Positions 16,048 to 25,178 of a stretch of DNA of 64,000 bases are shown one piece after another; position 1 is the first letter of the stretch; every line of letters begins with the position of its first letter. A program made the position numbers and the translations under genes. Source of the DNA: Sphaerisporangium krabiense (GTDB lineage: Bacteria > Actinomycetota > Actinomycetes > Streptosporangiales > Streptosporangiaceae); the NCBI RefSeq assembly GCF_014200435.1, contig NZ_JACHBR010000001.1:2294001-2358000 (forward strand), given 5' to 3'. The notes below the pieces were generated by a model. The model saw only the letters and a list, made by a program, of their open reading frames with translations. It searched no databases and was not told the origin of the DNA.

Positions 16048-17388
16048 GTGGTTAGGGAAGCGGACATCCGGGGTAGCGCGGTCCAAATGCCCGTCGACGG
16101 TCGCATCGAAACCTCCGCACCATCCGTTGACTCCGTCTCCCGGTCACCGTCCGCCCCGCCGATCGCCCGCCAGGCGTGGCTGGACGCGCTGCGCGGGCTC
16201 GCGGCGCTCGTGGTCGTGTTCGAGCACTCGCTGGACGCCCTGCTGCCCGAGGTCCGCGGCGCCGTCAGCCCGTGGTTCGACTTCGGCCAGTACGGGGTGC
16301 TGCTCTTCTTCCTGATCAGCGGCTACGTCGTCCCGGTCTCGCTGGAGCGGCGCGCCAGCGTGCGCGGCTTCTGGATCACCAGGTTCTTCCGCATCTACCC
16401 CTTGTGGGCGGTGGCGGCGGCCGTCGGCACCGCGTTCGCCGTCGCCGGCGTGTGGAACGTCATCCCCGGCCAGACGGCCGAGCGGCCGTGGACGGCGCTG
16501 CTGGCCCACCTCACCATGCTCCAGGACCTGCTCCAGGTGCCGAGCGTGGTCAACGTCTTCTGGACCCTCTCCTACGAGATGGCGTTCTACCTGCTCGTCA
16601 CCGCGATGTTCGTGCTCGGCTCACGCGGCGCGGGCGCGGGGACCTCCCTGTCGTTCGCGGCGTGCGGCCTGCTCGCCGGCCTGCTGATCCCCGCGGGCTG
16701 GCTGACCAGGAACCTCGGGGTGGCCGTGGTGGGCGTGGCGACGGTCGCCCTGCTCGGGGGCATCGCCGCCGTCGTCAGCACCGACCGGAACGTACGGACG
16801 CGGGGCGCGGTCGTCATCGCCGCCCTCGCGCTGGTGCTGCTGACCTTCAACAGCAGGGTCGGCGCCTGGCAGAGCCTGGTCATCCTCGCCACCATGTTCG
16901 CCGGGACCGCCGTCTACCGCCTCCAGCACTCCGAGGCCCCCGCGCGCACGCGCTGGATGCTCGCGCTGGTGCCCGTCGTCTCGGTCGCCGCCGCCGTGCT
17001 GCTCGGGCCGGGCTGGGGCATGTCCGAGAGCGCCGAGCAGGCGTTCAAGTGGAGCTGGTCGGCGGCCCTGATCGGCGCCTGGCTGACGTTCGCCGCCGGG
17101 CTCGCGCTGCGCCACCGCGCGGTCTCGCGGGCGCTGGTCTGGCTCGGGCTGGTGAGCTACTCCATCTACCTGCTGCACCCGCTGATCCTGCAGGTCGTCC
17201 GGCGGCTCACCATGGACCCCTCGCAGATCTCGCTGCCGGCCCGGCTGGCGTGGGAGGCGGCGCTCTTCGCGCTCGTGCTCGGGTTGGCGGCGCTCGGCCA
17301 CCGTTTCGTGGAGCGACCGGCCCAGCGTGTGGGGCGCCGTCTCGCCCGCGCGGTGCCGCGGGAGTCCGCGATTCACCTGGAAAAATGA
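16048..17388 (+). CDS. Acyltransferase-3 (OafA/YrhL-like) membrane protein
   Basis: 446 aa, GTG 16048 with AAGGTGA upstream; ATG 16087 is an alternative. About ten membrane segments follow a ~35-residue polar start. Family motifs are RQAWLDALRGLAALVVVFEHS (the family R-x10-H pattern), FFLISGYVVPVSLERR, ITRFFRIYPLWAVA and SYSIYLLHPLILQVV. These enzymes O-acylate cell-surface polysaccharides, peptidoglycan or secondary metabolites using membrane-delivered acyl groups. The next gene, 145 nt downstream, is an LCP ligase for wall polymers, so a cell-envelope polysaccharide is the more likely acceptor here. Confidence 0.9.
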   Translation: MVREADIRGSAVQMPVDGRIETSAPSVDSVSRSPSAPPIARQAWLDALRGLAALVVVFEHSLDALLPEVRGAVSPWFDFGQYGVLLFFLISGYVVPVSLERRASVRGFWITRFFRIYPLWAVAAAVGTAFAVAGVWNVIPGQTAERPWTALLAHLTMLQDLLQVPSVVNVFWTLSYEMAFYLLVTAMFVLGSRGAGAGTSLSFAACGLLAGLLIPAGWLTRNLGVAVVGVATVALLGGIAAVVSTDRNVRTRGAVVIAALALVLLTFNSRVGAWQSLVILATMFAGTAVYRLQHSEAPARTRWMLALVPVVSVAAAVLLGPGWGMSESAEQAFKWSWSAALIGAWLTFAAGLALRHRAVSRALVWLGLVSYSIYLLHPLILQVVRRLTMDPSQISLPARLAWEAALFALVLGLAALGHRFVERPAQRVGRRLARAVPRESAIHLEK

Positions 17389-17533
17389 CGATTTCCTGCG
17401 AATACTGCGACACCGGGCCACAAATATCCTGGTGCTCGCTAGACTGGCCTGCGGCTTGCCGGGCACGAGGATCCGGCGCCTGGAGTCGGCGCGTGGCCTC
17501 GGGCCACCAGCCCTGGCCATTTCCGTGGGGACG

Positions 17534-18961
17534 ATGAACGGCGGGCTTGTCGATGTGCGCCCTGTCCAGCCCGCAGGCGACCCGGCCACCGGTCGCCGCA
17601 AGCGGTGGTGGACCTCATGGCTCTGGTGCCTGGTCGCGGCCGTGGCGGGGGTCGCCGTCGCGGCGAGCGCCACGCTCATCGGCGCCTATACCAAGCTGAG
17701 CGGCAACATCAAGCACGTCACGGTCGACGCCAAGGACCTCGGCACGCGCCCGGCCAAGGTGAGCAAGGCGCTGAACATCCTGATGGTCGGCTCCGACACA
17801 CGGGCGGGCGCCAACGTCAAGTACGGCCACCGGGAGTACGGCGAGCGCACCGATACGATCATCCTCGCACACATCTCGCCGAGCCGGGACAACGCGCTCC
17901 TCATCAGCTTCCCGCGTGACTCACTGGTACAGCTCCCTTCGTGCCCGGCCAAGAACGGCCTCACCGGACAGCGCGCGCACATCGGGATGATCAACGAGTC
18001 GTTCAACTTCGGCGGCATCGGCTGCACCTGGAAGACGATCGAGTCCCTCACGGGCATCCGCATCGACCACTTCGTCAAGGTCGACTTCACCGGCTTCAAG
18101 AGCATGGTGAACGCCCTCGGCGGCGTCGAGATCTGCGTGCCCAAGCCCATCGACGACACCAAGGCCCTGCTCCACCTGCCCGCGGGCCGGCAGACGCTCA
18201 AGGGCGAGCAGGCCCTCGGCTACGTGCGCGTCCGCTACTCCATCGGGGACGGCTCCGACATCGGCCGCATCCAGCGGCAGCAGATGTTCCTCGCCTCCAT
18301 GGTCAAGAAGGCGATGAGCGGCGCCACGCTCACCGACCCCGCCAAGCTGTTCGGCTTCCTGGACGCGGCCACCAAGTCGGTCACGACCGACCCGGAGCTG
18401 ACCCTCGGCGTGATGAAGGACCTGGCCACCAGCGCCCAGGGCCTCGCCGCCGGCGACATCCACTTCATCACGACGCCGTGGCGCTACTCGCTCACCCAGC
18501 CGGGACGCGTCGAGTGGGTGCAGCCGCAGGCCAGGCAGCTCTTCCGGCTCGTCGCCACCGACACCAAGGTCAAGGGGTCGGCCATCAAGACCGGCCGCGA
18601 GGCCAAGGTGCCCAAGGCCAAGATCGAGATCTCGGTGCAGAACGGCACCGCCCGCGCCGGCCTCGGCGCCCAGGTCGCCGCCGCGCTGGAGCAGCGCGGC
18701 TACAACGTGGTCAAGGTCGGCGACGCGAAGGTCAAGCCGTACCCGAAGACCACGATCAAGTACGCGGCCGACGGGCAGTCGCGCGTCCCGACCCTCGCCG
18801 GGGACCTCGTCCTGTCGCGCAACGCCATGGTCGCCGACGTCACCACGACGCGGCTCGTCCTGGTGATCGGCGCGGACTGGAAGGGCCTCAAGCCCGCTCC
18901 GGTCTCCGACGAGGAGCTCAAGGGCATCGACGCGACCCAGGACTCCTGCTCCGACGCCTGA
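17534..18961 (+). CDS. LytR-CpsA-Psr (LCP) wall-polymer ligase with LytR_C domain
   Basis: 475 aa from ATG 17534 (GGGGA 4 nt upstream); GTG 17525 is possible, and the longer open frame overlaps the previous gene. A cytoplasmic basic start (TGRRKRWW) leads into one membrane helix (about 27-50). The LCP catalytic domain (about 85-265) includes ILMVGSDTRAG, RTDTIILAHI, LLISFPRDSLVQLP and GGVEICVPKPIDD, with the Arg/Asp residues that bind the polyprenyl-pyrophosphate. The C-terminal LytR_C domain (about 360-465) begins KIEISVQNGTARAGL. LCP enzymes attach teichoic-like or arabinogalactan-like polymers to peptidoglycan. Confidence 0.92.
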   Translation: MNGGLVDVRPVQPAGDPATGRRKRWWTSWLWCLVAAVAGVAVAASATLIGAYTKLSGNIKHVTVDAKDLGTRPAKVSKALNILMVGSDTRAGANVKYGHREYGERTDTIILAHISPSRDNALLISFPRDSLVQLPSCPAKNGLTGQRAHIGMINESFNFGGIGCTWKTIESLTGIRIDHFVKVDFTGFKSMVNALGGVEICVPKPIDDTKALLHLPAGRQTLKGEQALGYVRVRYSIGDGSDIGRIQRQQMFLASMVKKAMSGATLTDPAKLFGFLDAATKSVTTDPELTLGVMKDLATSAQGLAAGDIHFITTPWRYSLTQPGRVEWVQPQARQLFRLVATDTKVKGSAIKTGREAKVPKAKIEISVQNGTARAGLGAQVAAALEQRGYNVVKVGDAKVKPYPKTTIKYAADGQSRVPTLAGDLVLSRNAMVADVTTTRLVLVIGADWKGLKPAPVSDEELKGIDATQDSCSDA

Positions 18962-19112
18962 GCCGTTCCTGATCGGCCGCGGACGGTTCCTGTTGGACCG
19001 GCGCTCTCCGGGGTACGGAACCGGACACGTGGCCGTCGCGGGGGCGTCGGCGGCCGGGCGTTCCCACGGGGCGGGACGGGCCACGACCCGGTGATTCCAG
19101 GATGGTGAAGCG

Positions 19113-19781
19113 ATGCGGCGCGGGGTTATCTTCGATCTCGACGGCACCCTGGTCGACACCACGTACCTGCACGTGGTGGCGTGGTGGGAGGCCTTCCGGC
19201 GCAACCGGAGGGACGTCCTCATGCTGGACATCCACGGGGCCATCGGCCGCGCCGACCGGGCCCTGCTCGACTACCTGCTGCCCAAGGCGAGCGAGGAGGA
19301 GGCGCAGGCCATCTCCGACGCGCACGCCGAGATCTACAAACCACGGCTCGACGACGTGCGCCCCGTGCCCGGCGCGGGCGAGCTGATGCGGACGCTCGCC
19401 GACCGGGGGCTGACCGTGGTGGTCGCGACCAGCGCGCCCAAGGACCAGGCCGAGCGGCTGGTGAAGATCACAGGCGCGGAGGACGCGGTGGCGGTGCTGG
19501 TGCACGCCGGGGACGTCGACAAGTCCAAGCCGCACCCCGAGCCGGTGCGGCAGGCGCTCGACAAGTCGGGCATGGCCGCCGAGCAGGCTTTCATGATCGG
19601 GGACAGCGTCTGGGACGCGCTGTCGGCCCGCGCGGCCGGGGCCGCGTGCATGGGCGTGCGGTCCGGGGGCATCGACACGGCCTCGCTGCTGGACGCCGGG
19701 GCCGAGGCCGTCTACAAGGACTGCCGCGACCTGCTCTACAACCTGGAGGAGAGCCCGCTGGAGCGCCTGCTCCGCTCCTGA
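19113..19781 (+). CDS. HAD-superfamily phosphatase (phosphoglycolate phosphatase-like)
   Basis: 222 aa, ATG 19113, GGTGAAG upstream. All four HAD motifs are visible: I, IFDLDGTLVDT (nucleophile Asp8-type); II, VATSAPK; III, the Lys in DKSKPHPEP; IV, MIGDSVWDALSA. A cap domain lies between motifs I and II. Length and the C1 cap suggest a beta-phosphoglucomutase/phosphoglycolate-phosphatase-type enzyme. It is 178 nt upstream of 6-phosphogluconate dehydrogenase on the same strand, which hints at sugar-phosphate turnover, but this is weak. Confidence 0.9.
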   Translation: MRRGVIFDLDGTLVDTTYLHVVAWWEAFRRNRRDVLMLDIHGAIGRADRALLDYLLPKASEEEAQAISDAHAEIYKPRLDDVRPVPGAGELMRTLADRGLTVVVATSAPKDQAERLVKITGAEDAVAVLVHAGDVDKSKPHPEPVRQALDKSGMAAEQAFMIGDSVWDALSARAAGAACMGVRSGGIDTASLLDAGAEAVYKDCRDLLYNLEESPLERLLRS

Positions 19782-19959
19782 CCCTCGCGCGCGGCCCCGC
19801 GACGGCCCTCCTTCACAATTGGATCCGCCCCGGAAACGCCGCGGACGGCCCCGGGCGCCCAGCCGTCGCCGGCCGATCCTCGCCGCGACGCGCCCGCCGT
19901 CCCGTCGAACCTCGCGGCCCTCCACGGCGTATCGCTGATCGGAAGGAGAGTGATCGGAC

Positions 19960-21396
19960 ATGACGACAGAGCGCGCGGTCATCGGAGTCACCGGACTCGG
20001 TGTCATGGGCCGGAACCTTGCGCGGAACTTCGCCAGGCACGGCTACCCGGTGGCCGTGCACAACCGGACGGAGGCCAAGACCAAGGCGCTGATCGAGCAG
20101 TTCGGCGCCGAGGGCGAGTTCCTGCCCGCCGAGACGCCCGAGGCCTTCGTCGCCTCGCTGGCCCGCCCCCGCAAGATCGTGATCATGGTCAAGGCGGGGG
20201 CCTCGACGGACGCGGTGATCGAGGAGTTCGCGCCCCTGCTGGAGCCCGGCGACATCCTGGTGGACGGCGGCAACGCCCACTTCGCCGACACGCGCCGCCG
20301 CGAGAAGGCGCTGCGGGAGCGCGGCGTCCACTTCGTCGGCACGGGCATCTCGGGCGGAGAGCAGGGCGCCCTGGAGGGCCCGAGCATCATGCCGGGCGGG
20401 TCGCGCGAGGCGTACGAGCACCTCGGGCCGATCCTGGAGGACATCGCGGCGAAGGTCGACGGGGTGCCGTGCTGTGCTTACGTTGGACCGGACGGTGCCG
20501 GACATTTCGTGAAAATGGTGCACAACGGCATCGAGTACGCCGACATGCAGCTCATCGCCGAGGCCTACGACACCCTGCGCCAGGGCGCCGGCATGTCCCC
20601 GGCGCAGATCGCCGAGGTGTTCCGCGTCTGGAACACCGGCCGCCTGGAGTCGTACCTCATCGAGATCACCACGGTGGTGCTCTCGCACCGGGACGCGGCC
20701 ACCGGTAAGCCGTTCGTCGACGTCGTGCTCGACCAGGCCGAACAGAAGGGCACGGGCCGCTGGACGGTCCAGACCGCGCTCGACCTCGGCGTGCCGGTCA
20801 GCGGCATCGCCGAGGCCGTCTTCGCCCGCTCCCTGTCCGGCCACGCCGGGATGCGCGAGGAGGCGCGCGTCCTGCCCGGCCCGTCCGGCGACGGCCTGGA
20901 GTCGTCCTTCGCCGACGACGTCGAGCAGGCCCTGTACGCCTCCAAGGTGGTGGCCTACGCCCAGGGCTTCAACGAGATCCAGGCCGGCAGCGCCGAGTAC
21001 GGGTGGGACATCGATCTCGGCGCGATGGCGACGATCTGGCGCGGCGGGTGCATCATCAGGGCCCGCTTCCTGGACCGGATCCGCGCCGCCTACGAGGCCG
21101 ACCCCGGCGTGCCCACCCTGCTGGCGGACGCGTCGTTCGCGGACGAGCTGTCGCGGGCCCAGCGGGCCTGGCGGGACGTCACCGTCGCCGCCGCCCGCCG
21201 TGGCGTCCCGGCGCCGGGTTTCTCCAGCTCGCTGGCCTACTACGACGCCCTGCGCGCCGAGCGCCTGCCCGCCGCGCTGATCCAGGGCCTGCGCGACTAC
21301 TTCGGCGCGCACACCTATCGGAGGGTCGATCGCGACGGCGTCTACCACACCTGGTGGGAGCTGCCCGGGCAGCCGGAGACCCGCGTGGACGTCTGA
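19960..21396 (+). CDS. gnd: 6-phosphogluconate dehydrogenase, decarboxylating
   Basis: 478 aa, ATG 19960 with GGAAGGAGAG upstream. It oxidatively decarboxylates 6-phosphogluconate to ribulose-5-phosphate in the pentose phosphate pathway. The Rossmann motif GVTGLGVMGRNLARNFARHG is followed by HNRT, the NADP-phosphate contact. The substrate-site signature GTGISGGEQGALEGPSIMPGG and the catalytic Lys/Asn segment KMVHNGIEYADMQLIAEAYD are intact, as is the C-terminal SLAYYDALRAERLPAALIQGLRDYFGAHTY tail. Length (about 470-480) fits the long dimeric NADP-dependent type. Confidence 0.97.
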   Translation: MTTERAVIGVTGLGVMGRNLARNFARHGYPVAVHNRTEAKTKALIEQFGAEGEFLPAETPEAFVASLARPRKIVIMVKAGASTDAVIEEFAPLLEPGDILVDGGNAHFADTRRREKALRERGVHFVGTGISGGEQGALEGPSIMPGGSREAYEHLGPILEDIAAKVDGVPCCAYVGPDGAGHFVKMVHNGIEYADMQLIAEAYDTLRQGAGMSPAQIAEVFRVWNTGRLESYLIEITTVVLSHRDAATGKPFVDVVLDQAEQKGTGRWTVQTALDLGVPVSGIAEAVFARSLSGHAGMREEARVLPGPSGDGLESSFADDVEQALYASKVVAYAQGFNEIQAGSAEYGWDIDLGAMATIWRGGCIIRARFLDRIRAAYEADPGVPTLLADASFADELSRAQRAWRDVTVAAARRGVPAPGFSSSLAYYDALRAERLPAALIQGLRDYFGAHTYRRVDRDGVYHTWWELPGQPETRVDV

Positions 21397-21402
21397 GGCC
21401 GG

Positions 21403-21696
21403 TCAGAGCGCCGAGCGCGCGCGCTGCTCCTGCTCGGCGATCAGCTCGGCGAGGGTGGTGGCGTCGTCGGCGTCCACCGTGCGCCACACCCCCGCCGCCT
21501 CGGTGGCGTCGTCGAAGCGCAGGCGGGTCGCCCAGAAGCGCCCGGCGTCGGAGCGGAAGACCACCCACCCGGAGGCGCCGGCCGGCGCGGGGTTCACCGG
21601 GCCTCCCCTGCCCGGGGGCTCGGCGGTGGCGCGGCGTGGCGCCGGCGGAGGTGGAATGCTCTGATCTGTCGCACGTGGCCCGACCTCGGTTCGCAT
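21403..21696 (-). CDS. Small hypothetical protein
   Basis: 97 aa from ATG 21696; an upstream in-frame GTG would give 105 aa. The first half is Pro/Ala/Arg-rich and low complexity. The second half (GWVVFRSDAGRFWATRLRFDDATEAAGVWRTVDADDATTLAELIAEQE) reads like a compact folded unit with normal codon use, which is the main reason to believe it. It is convergent with gnd, with a 6-nt gap. I do not recognise the family. The antisense frame across 21003-21803 is not convincing. Confidence 0.5.
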   Translation of the reverse strand: MRTEVGPRATDQSIPPPPAPRRATAEPPGRGGPVNPAPAGASGWVVFRSDAGRFWATRLRFDDATEAAGVWRTVDADDATTLAELIAEQEQRARSAL

Positions 21697-21861
21697 CAGT
21701 AGGCCCACAAGCACCGGCAATCGCTCCTATGGGCCTGTCCTTTATGGCGTCATCGGTCTGCGCGAGACGCATCCGCGCTACGGTCAGTGTGAGGGATCGG
21801 TGACACGGTGTCATCATTGCCATGGTGCCGCACCGTCATTGCCGCAACACCTGGAGTAACG

Positions 21862-23097
21862 ATGACCATCGGCGAGGATCTCAGGGCCGCGCGCAGGCAC
21901 GCCGGGCTCAGCCTCGGCCGGCTCGCCGCGCTGACCGGCGTTTCCGCAGGCCACCTCAGCCGGGTGGAACGCGGGGACCGCGAGGCCACCCCGGCCATCA
22001 TGCGCCACTACGAGGTCGCTCTGGGTATGCCGCCGGTTCGGTTCATGGCAACGGAAACCCCCCATTCCCGCGACGCCGAAACGGGTACCGTCGATGACAT
22101 GAAGCGCAGGGGCCTACTCTCGGTCATCGCGGCGGCTTCGGTGGGGGTCGCCACGGGCGAGCCTCTGACACGCCTGCTTGACGGATTGTCGACCGAACCG
22201 CCAAACCTCGTCGGCTTACCCGAAGTGCGAGCGGTCGAGGCCGCCGCCGACCTGTACATGCGCATGGACCTCGCCCGCGGGGGCAACGCCGCCATCGCCA
22301 TGGCGCGCGGCTCCCTCGAGTGGGCGGTCAAACTCCGGGACCGGCCCATGGCCGAGTCCACCCGCGACCGTCTCAGCTCCGCCATCGGCCTCCTGGCCGA
22401 CCGCGTCGGCTGGGCCACCTACGACCAGGGCCGCCTCGAACCGGCCACCAAACTCCTCACCTTCGCCCTCGACTCCGCGGCCCGCGGCTCCGACCGCGAC
22501 CTGCGGGCGCACACCATGCTGGACCTGTCGGTGGCCTTCGCCGACCTCGGCCGCCCGCGCGACGGCGTCGACATCCTCCGCATGGCGCTCGGCGACGAAC
22601 GCATCTCCAGCGCCGAGCGCGCCAACCTCCACGCCGTCGCCGCCCGCCACTGCGCCGCCGCGGGCGACCGCGCGGCCGGGCTGCGGCACATCGGCCTCGC
22701 CGAGGAGGCCCTCGCCAGGGCCGAGCCGGCGCTCGCGCCCGACTGGGCGCACCACATCACCGTCTCTCCCGGCCACCACGACAGCGCGCTCGGGCTGGCG
22801 CTGTTCCAGCTCGGCGAGGACGCCCGCGCCCGCGCGCGTCTCAGCGCCGCGCTGGACCGCCTCGGCGAGAGCCGCACGCGCACGGGCCTGCGGTGCCTGA
22901 CGCGTCTCGCCGTGCTGCGCATCCGCGAGGGTGACCGGGAGGCGGGCGCCGAGCAGGCCCGCCGCGCGGTCACGCTCGCCTCGGACGTCCAGTCGATGCG
23001 CGTGGCCAACGACCTCCGCATGATGATCGACGACGTCCGCCAGTGCGGCATGACCGAGCTCGCCCGCGAGCTGTCCCGGTCGCTGGTGGCGGCCTGA
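21862..23097 (+). CDS. XRE-family regulator with C-terminal TPR-like region
   Basis: 411 aa; ATG 21862 has GGAG 7 nt upstream and starts exactly at the helix-turn-helix domain (about 1-60: IGEDLRAARRHAGLSLGRLAALTGVSAGHLSRVERGDREATP). Around residue 78 there is MKRRGLLSVIAAASVGVATG, a hydrophobic, twin-arginine-like segment found inside many Streptosporangiales XRE regulators. The rest is alpha-helical, with tetratricopeptide-like Ala/Leu/Arg repeats (e.g. AAARHCAAAGDRAAGLRHIGLAEEALARAEPALAPDW). A peptide- or stress-responsive regulator is plausible; the target is unknown. The small basic gene pair usually next to such regulators is not seen. Confidence 0.85.
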   Translation: MTIGEDLRAARRHAGLSLGRLAALTGVSAGHLSRVERGDREATPAIMRHYEVALGMPPVRFMATETPHSRDAETGTVDDMKRRGLLSVIAAASVGVATGEPLTRLLDGLSTEPPNLVGLPEVRAVEAAADLYMRMDLARGGNAAIAMARGSLEWAVKLRDRPMAESTRDRLSSAIGLLADRVGWATYDQGRLEPATKLLTFALDSAARGSDRDLRAHTMLDLSVAFADLGRPRDGVDILRMALGDERISSAERANLHAVAARHCAAAGDRAAGLRHIGLAEEALARAEPALAPDWAHHITVSPGHHDSALGLALFQLGEDARARARLSAALDRLGESRTRTGLRCLTRLAVLRIREGDREAGAEQARRAVTLASDVQSMRVANDLRMMIDDVRQCGMTELARELSRSLVAA

Positions 23098-23157
23098 GGT
23101 CCGGCGCGGCACACCCTCGCTCCCCGCGACCGGTCACGGGGGCAGGAAGGCACCGAA

Positions 23158-23190
23158 GCCGTACGGCCGACCATATATCGGCCGTACGGC
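23158..23190. terminator. 13-bp perfect inverted repeat after the XRE gene
   Basis: GCCGTACGGCCGA (23158-23170) and TCGGCCGTACGGC (23178-23190) form a perfect 13-bp stem with a 7-nt AT loop (ccatata). It starts 60 nt past the XRE stop and ends 95 nt before uppP. A factor-independent terminator without a T-run is the simplest reading. Each arm also contains the self-complementary GCCGTACGGC, so it could instead bind a dimeric protein. Confidence 0.5.
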
Positions 23191-23284
23191 CGAGCCCCGG
23201 GGACCGGAATTCGGCTAACCTCGCCTGGTCCCCGCACATGCCAGGCGCTTCGCCGCGTCCCGGCCCTTCCGAAAGGTGTGTTCG

Positions 23285-24115
23285 TTGATCGGCTGGTTCG
23301 AGGCGCTCGTGCTGGGGGTGGTGCAGGGGCTGACGGAATTCCTGCCGATCTCCTCCAGCGCGCACATCCGGGTGGTGTCGGCCTTCTTCGGCTGGAAGGA
23401 TCCCGGGGCCGCGTTCACCGCGGTCATCCAGCTCGGCACCGAGGCCGCCGTGCTCATCTACTTCCGCCACCGCATCTGGGACATCGTCTCCACCTGGGCC
23501 CGCTCGCTGGGGAAGCCGGACCTGCGGGCGGAGCCCGCCGCCCGCATGGGGTGGTACATCATCGTGGGCAGCATCCCCCTCGGCGTCGGCGGCGTGATCT
23601 TCAAGGAGCAGATCGAGACCACCGTGCGCGACCTGCGCCTCGTCGGCACCTGCCTGATCGTCTTCGGCCTGCTGCTCGCGGTCGCGGACCGCATGGCGCG
23701 CAACGAGCTGACCCTGGACAAGAACCTCAACACCCCGCACGCGCTGACGTACGGCCTCGCGCAGGCGCTGGCGCTGATCCCGGGCGTGTCGCGCTCGGGC
23801 GGCACCACCGGCGCGGGCCTGCTGCTCGGCTACCGGCGCGAGGAGGCGGCCGAGTACTCGTTCCTGCTGGCGATCCCGGCGGTGCTGGGGTCCGGGGTGT
23901 TCGAGCTCTTCAAGATCGGCGACGGGGAGACGACGCCGAACTGGGGCCCGACGATCCTCGCCACGATCGTGTCGTTCGCGATCGGCTACGCCGTGATCGC
24001 CTGGCTGATGCGGTACATCAGCACGCACCGTTTCACGCCGTTCATCATCTACCGGGTCGCCCTCGGCCTCGTGGTCATCGCGGCCGTGAGCTTCGACCTC
24101 ATCCCGGCGATCTAG
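23285..24115 (+). CDS. uppP: Undecaprenyl-diphosphatase (BacA/UppP)
   Basis: 276 aa. A TTG start at 23285 is preferred: GAAAGG (23271-23276) lies 8 nt upstream, while the in-frame GTG at 23276 would overlap that site. The polytopic protein removes a phosphate from undecaprenyl diphosphate to recycle the lipid carrier for wall synthesis. Both catalytic signatures are present: GLTEFLPISSSAHI near the N-terminus and ALIPGVSRSGGTTGAGLLLGYRREEAAEYSFLLAIPAV in the second half, with the Glu and Arg residues in place. Its partners here may be the LCP and acyltransferase genes, although they are not linked directly. Confidence 0.96.
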   Translation: MIGWFEALVLGVVQGLTEFLPISSSAHIRVVSAFFGWKDPGAAFTAVIQLGTEAAVLIYFRHRIWDIVSTWARSLGKPDLRAEPAARMGWYIIVGSIPLGVGGVIFKEQIETTVRDLRLVGTCLIVFGLLLAVADRMARNELTLDKNLNTPHALTYGLAQALALIPGVSRSGGTTGAGLLLGYRREEAAEYSFLLAIPAVLGSGVFELFKIGDGETTPNWGPTILATIVSFAIGYAVIAWLMRYISTHRFTPFIIYRVALGLVVIAAVSFDLIPAI

Positions 24116-24205
24116 AGCCGGGCCGCGCTTCGATCGTGCCGCGGTAAAGAGCAGGTAGATTCCGAGCAGGGGGAAATTTCACGACAATCGAGTACGGGGG
24201 GCGCG

Positions 24206-25168
24206 ATGAAGGCCCGTATCGCGGGCGTCGCGGCGTACCTGCCGGAACGCTCCATGACCAGCGACGAGGTCGAGTCGCGGATCGAGGGTTACGTCCCGTA
24301 CCGCGGGGTCATCGAGCGCATGACCGGCATCAGGCGGCGGCACCTCGCCGCGGACGACGAGCAGGCGTCCGACCTCGCCGTCGCCGCCGTGCGCCGGCTC
24401 CCCGAGCCCGGGGAGCCCGACCTGCTCATCTTCGCGTCCGCGTCGCAGGACATGGTCGAACCGGCCACCGCGCACATGGTGGCGGCCAAGCTCGGCCTGT
24501 CCTGCCCCGTCTTCGACGTCAAGAACGCCTGCAACAGCCTGCTGAACGGCATCCAGGTGGCCGAGGCGCTGATCCGCACCGGCGCCCACCGCACGGTCCT
24601 GGTGTGCAGCGGCGAGCTGCCCTCCCGTGCCGTGCGGTGGCGGGTCGAGAGCCGGGCGCAGTTCGCCGACGCCTTCGCCGGGTACACGCTCTCGGACGCC
24701 GGCGCCGCGGTGCTGGTCACCGCCGACCCCGGCCGGGGCATCTTCTACCGCGCCTTCGCCGCGGACTCCACGGCCTGGTCGGCGGGCACGCTGCCCGGCG
24801 GCGGCTCGGCGCACCCGCGCGACCCCGAGTACACCTACTTCCGCGGCGACGGGCGCCGGCTGAAGGAGGCGTTCGAGCTGGCCGGGCCGGACCTCTTCCT
24901 GACGGCGCTCAAGCGCACCGGCCTGACCTGGGATGACTTCTCCGTCGTGGCCGTACACCAGGTGGCGATGCCCTACCTCGACGTGCTGGCCCAGGCCCTC
25001 GGCATCCCCGGCGACCGGCTGGTCGTGACGCTGCCCGAGCACGGCAACTGCGCGTCGGCCACGCTGCCGCTCCAGCTCGCGGCGGCGGGCGCCGGGCCGG
25101 GCGACCGGGTGGCGCTGCTCGGGCTCGGCGGCGGCATCAGCCTCGGCGTGCTGTTCGCGGACCTGTGA
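24206..25168 (+). CDS. KAS III/OleA-like thiolase-fold condensing enzyme
   Basis: 320 aa, ATG 24206 after GGGGGGCG. The thiolase-fold triad is intact: Cys109 in VKNACNS, His251 in VVAVHQVAMPY and Asn281 in EHGNCASATLPLQL. The C-terminal LLGLGGGISLGVLF matches FabH-like proteins. FabH enzymes start fatty acid chains; OleA homologues instead join two acyl chains head-to-head to give a 2-alkyl-3-ketoacid. The downstream OleC- and OleD-like genes make an OleA-type role more likely than housekeeping FabH, whose usual partners (fabD, acpP, fabF) are missing. It opens a tightly packed five-gene unit; TAGATT at 24156-24161 could be its -10 element. Confidence 0.87.
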   Translation: MKARIAGVAAYLPERSMTSDEVESRIEGYVPYRGVIERMTGIRRRHLAADDEQASDLAVAAVRRLPEPGEPDLLIFASASQDMVEPATAHMVAAKLGLSCPVFDVKNACNSLLNGIQVAEALIRTGAHRTVLVCSGELPSRAVRWRVESRAQFADAFAGYTLSDAGAAVLVTADPGRGIFYRAFAADSTAWSAGTLPGGGSAHPRDPEYTYFRGDGRRLKEAFELAGPDLFLTALKRTGLTWDDFSVVAVHQVAMPYLDVLAQALGIPGDRLVVTLPEHGNCASATLPLQLAAAGAGPGDRVALLGLGGGISLGVLFADL

Positions 25169-25178
25169 GGACGGACCG

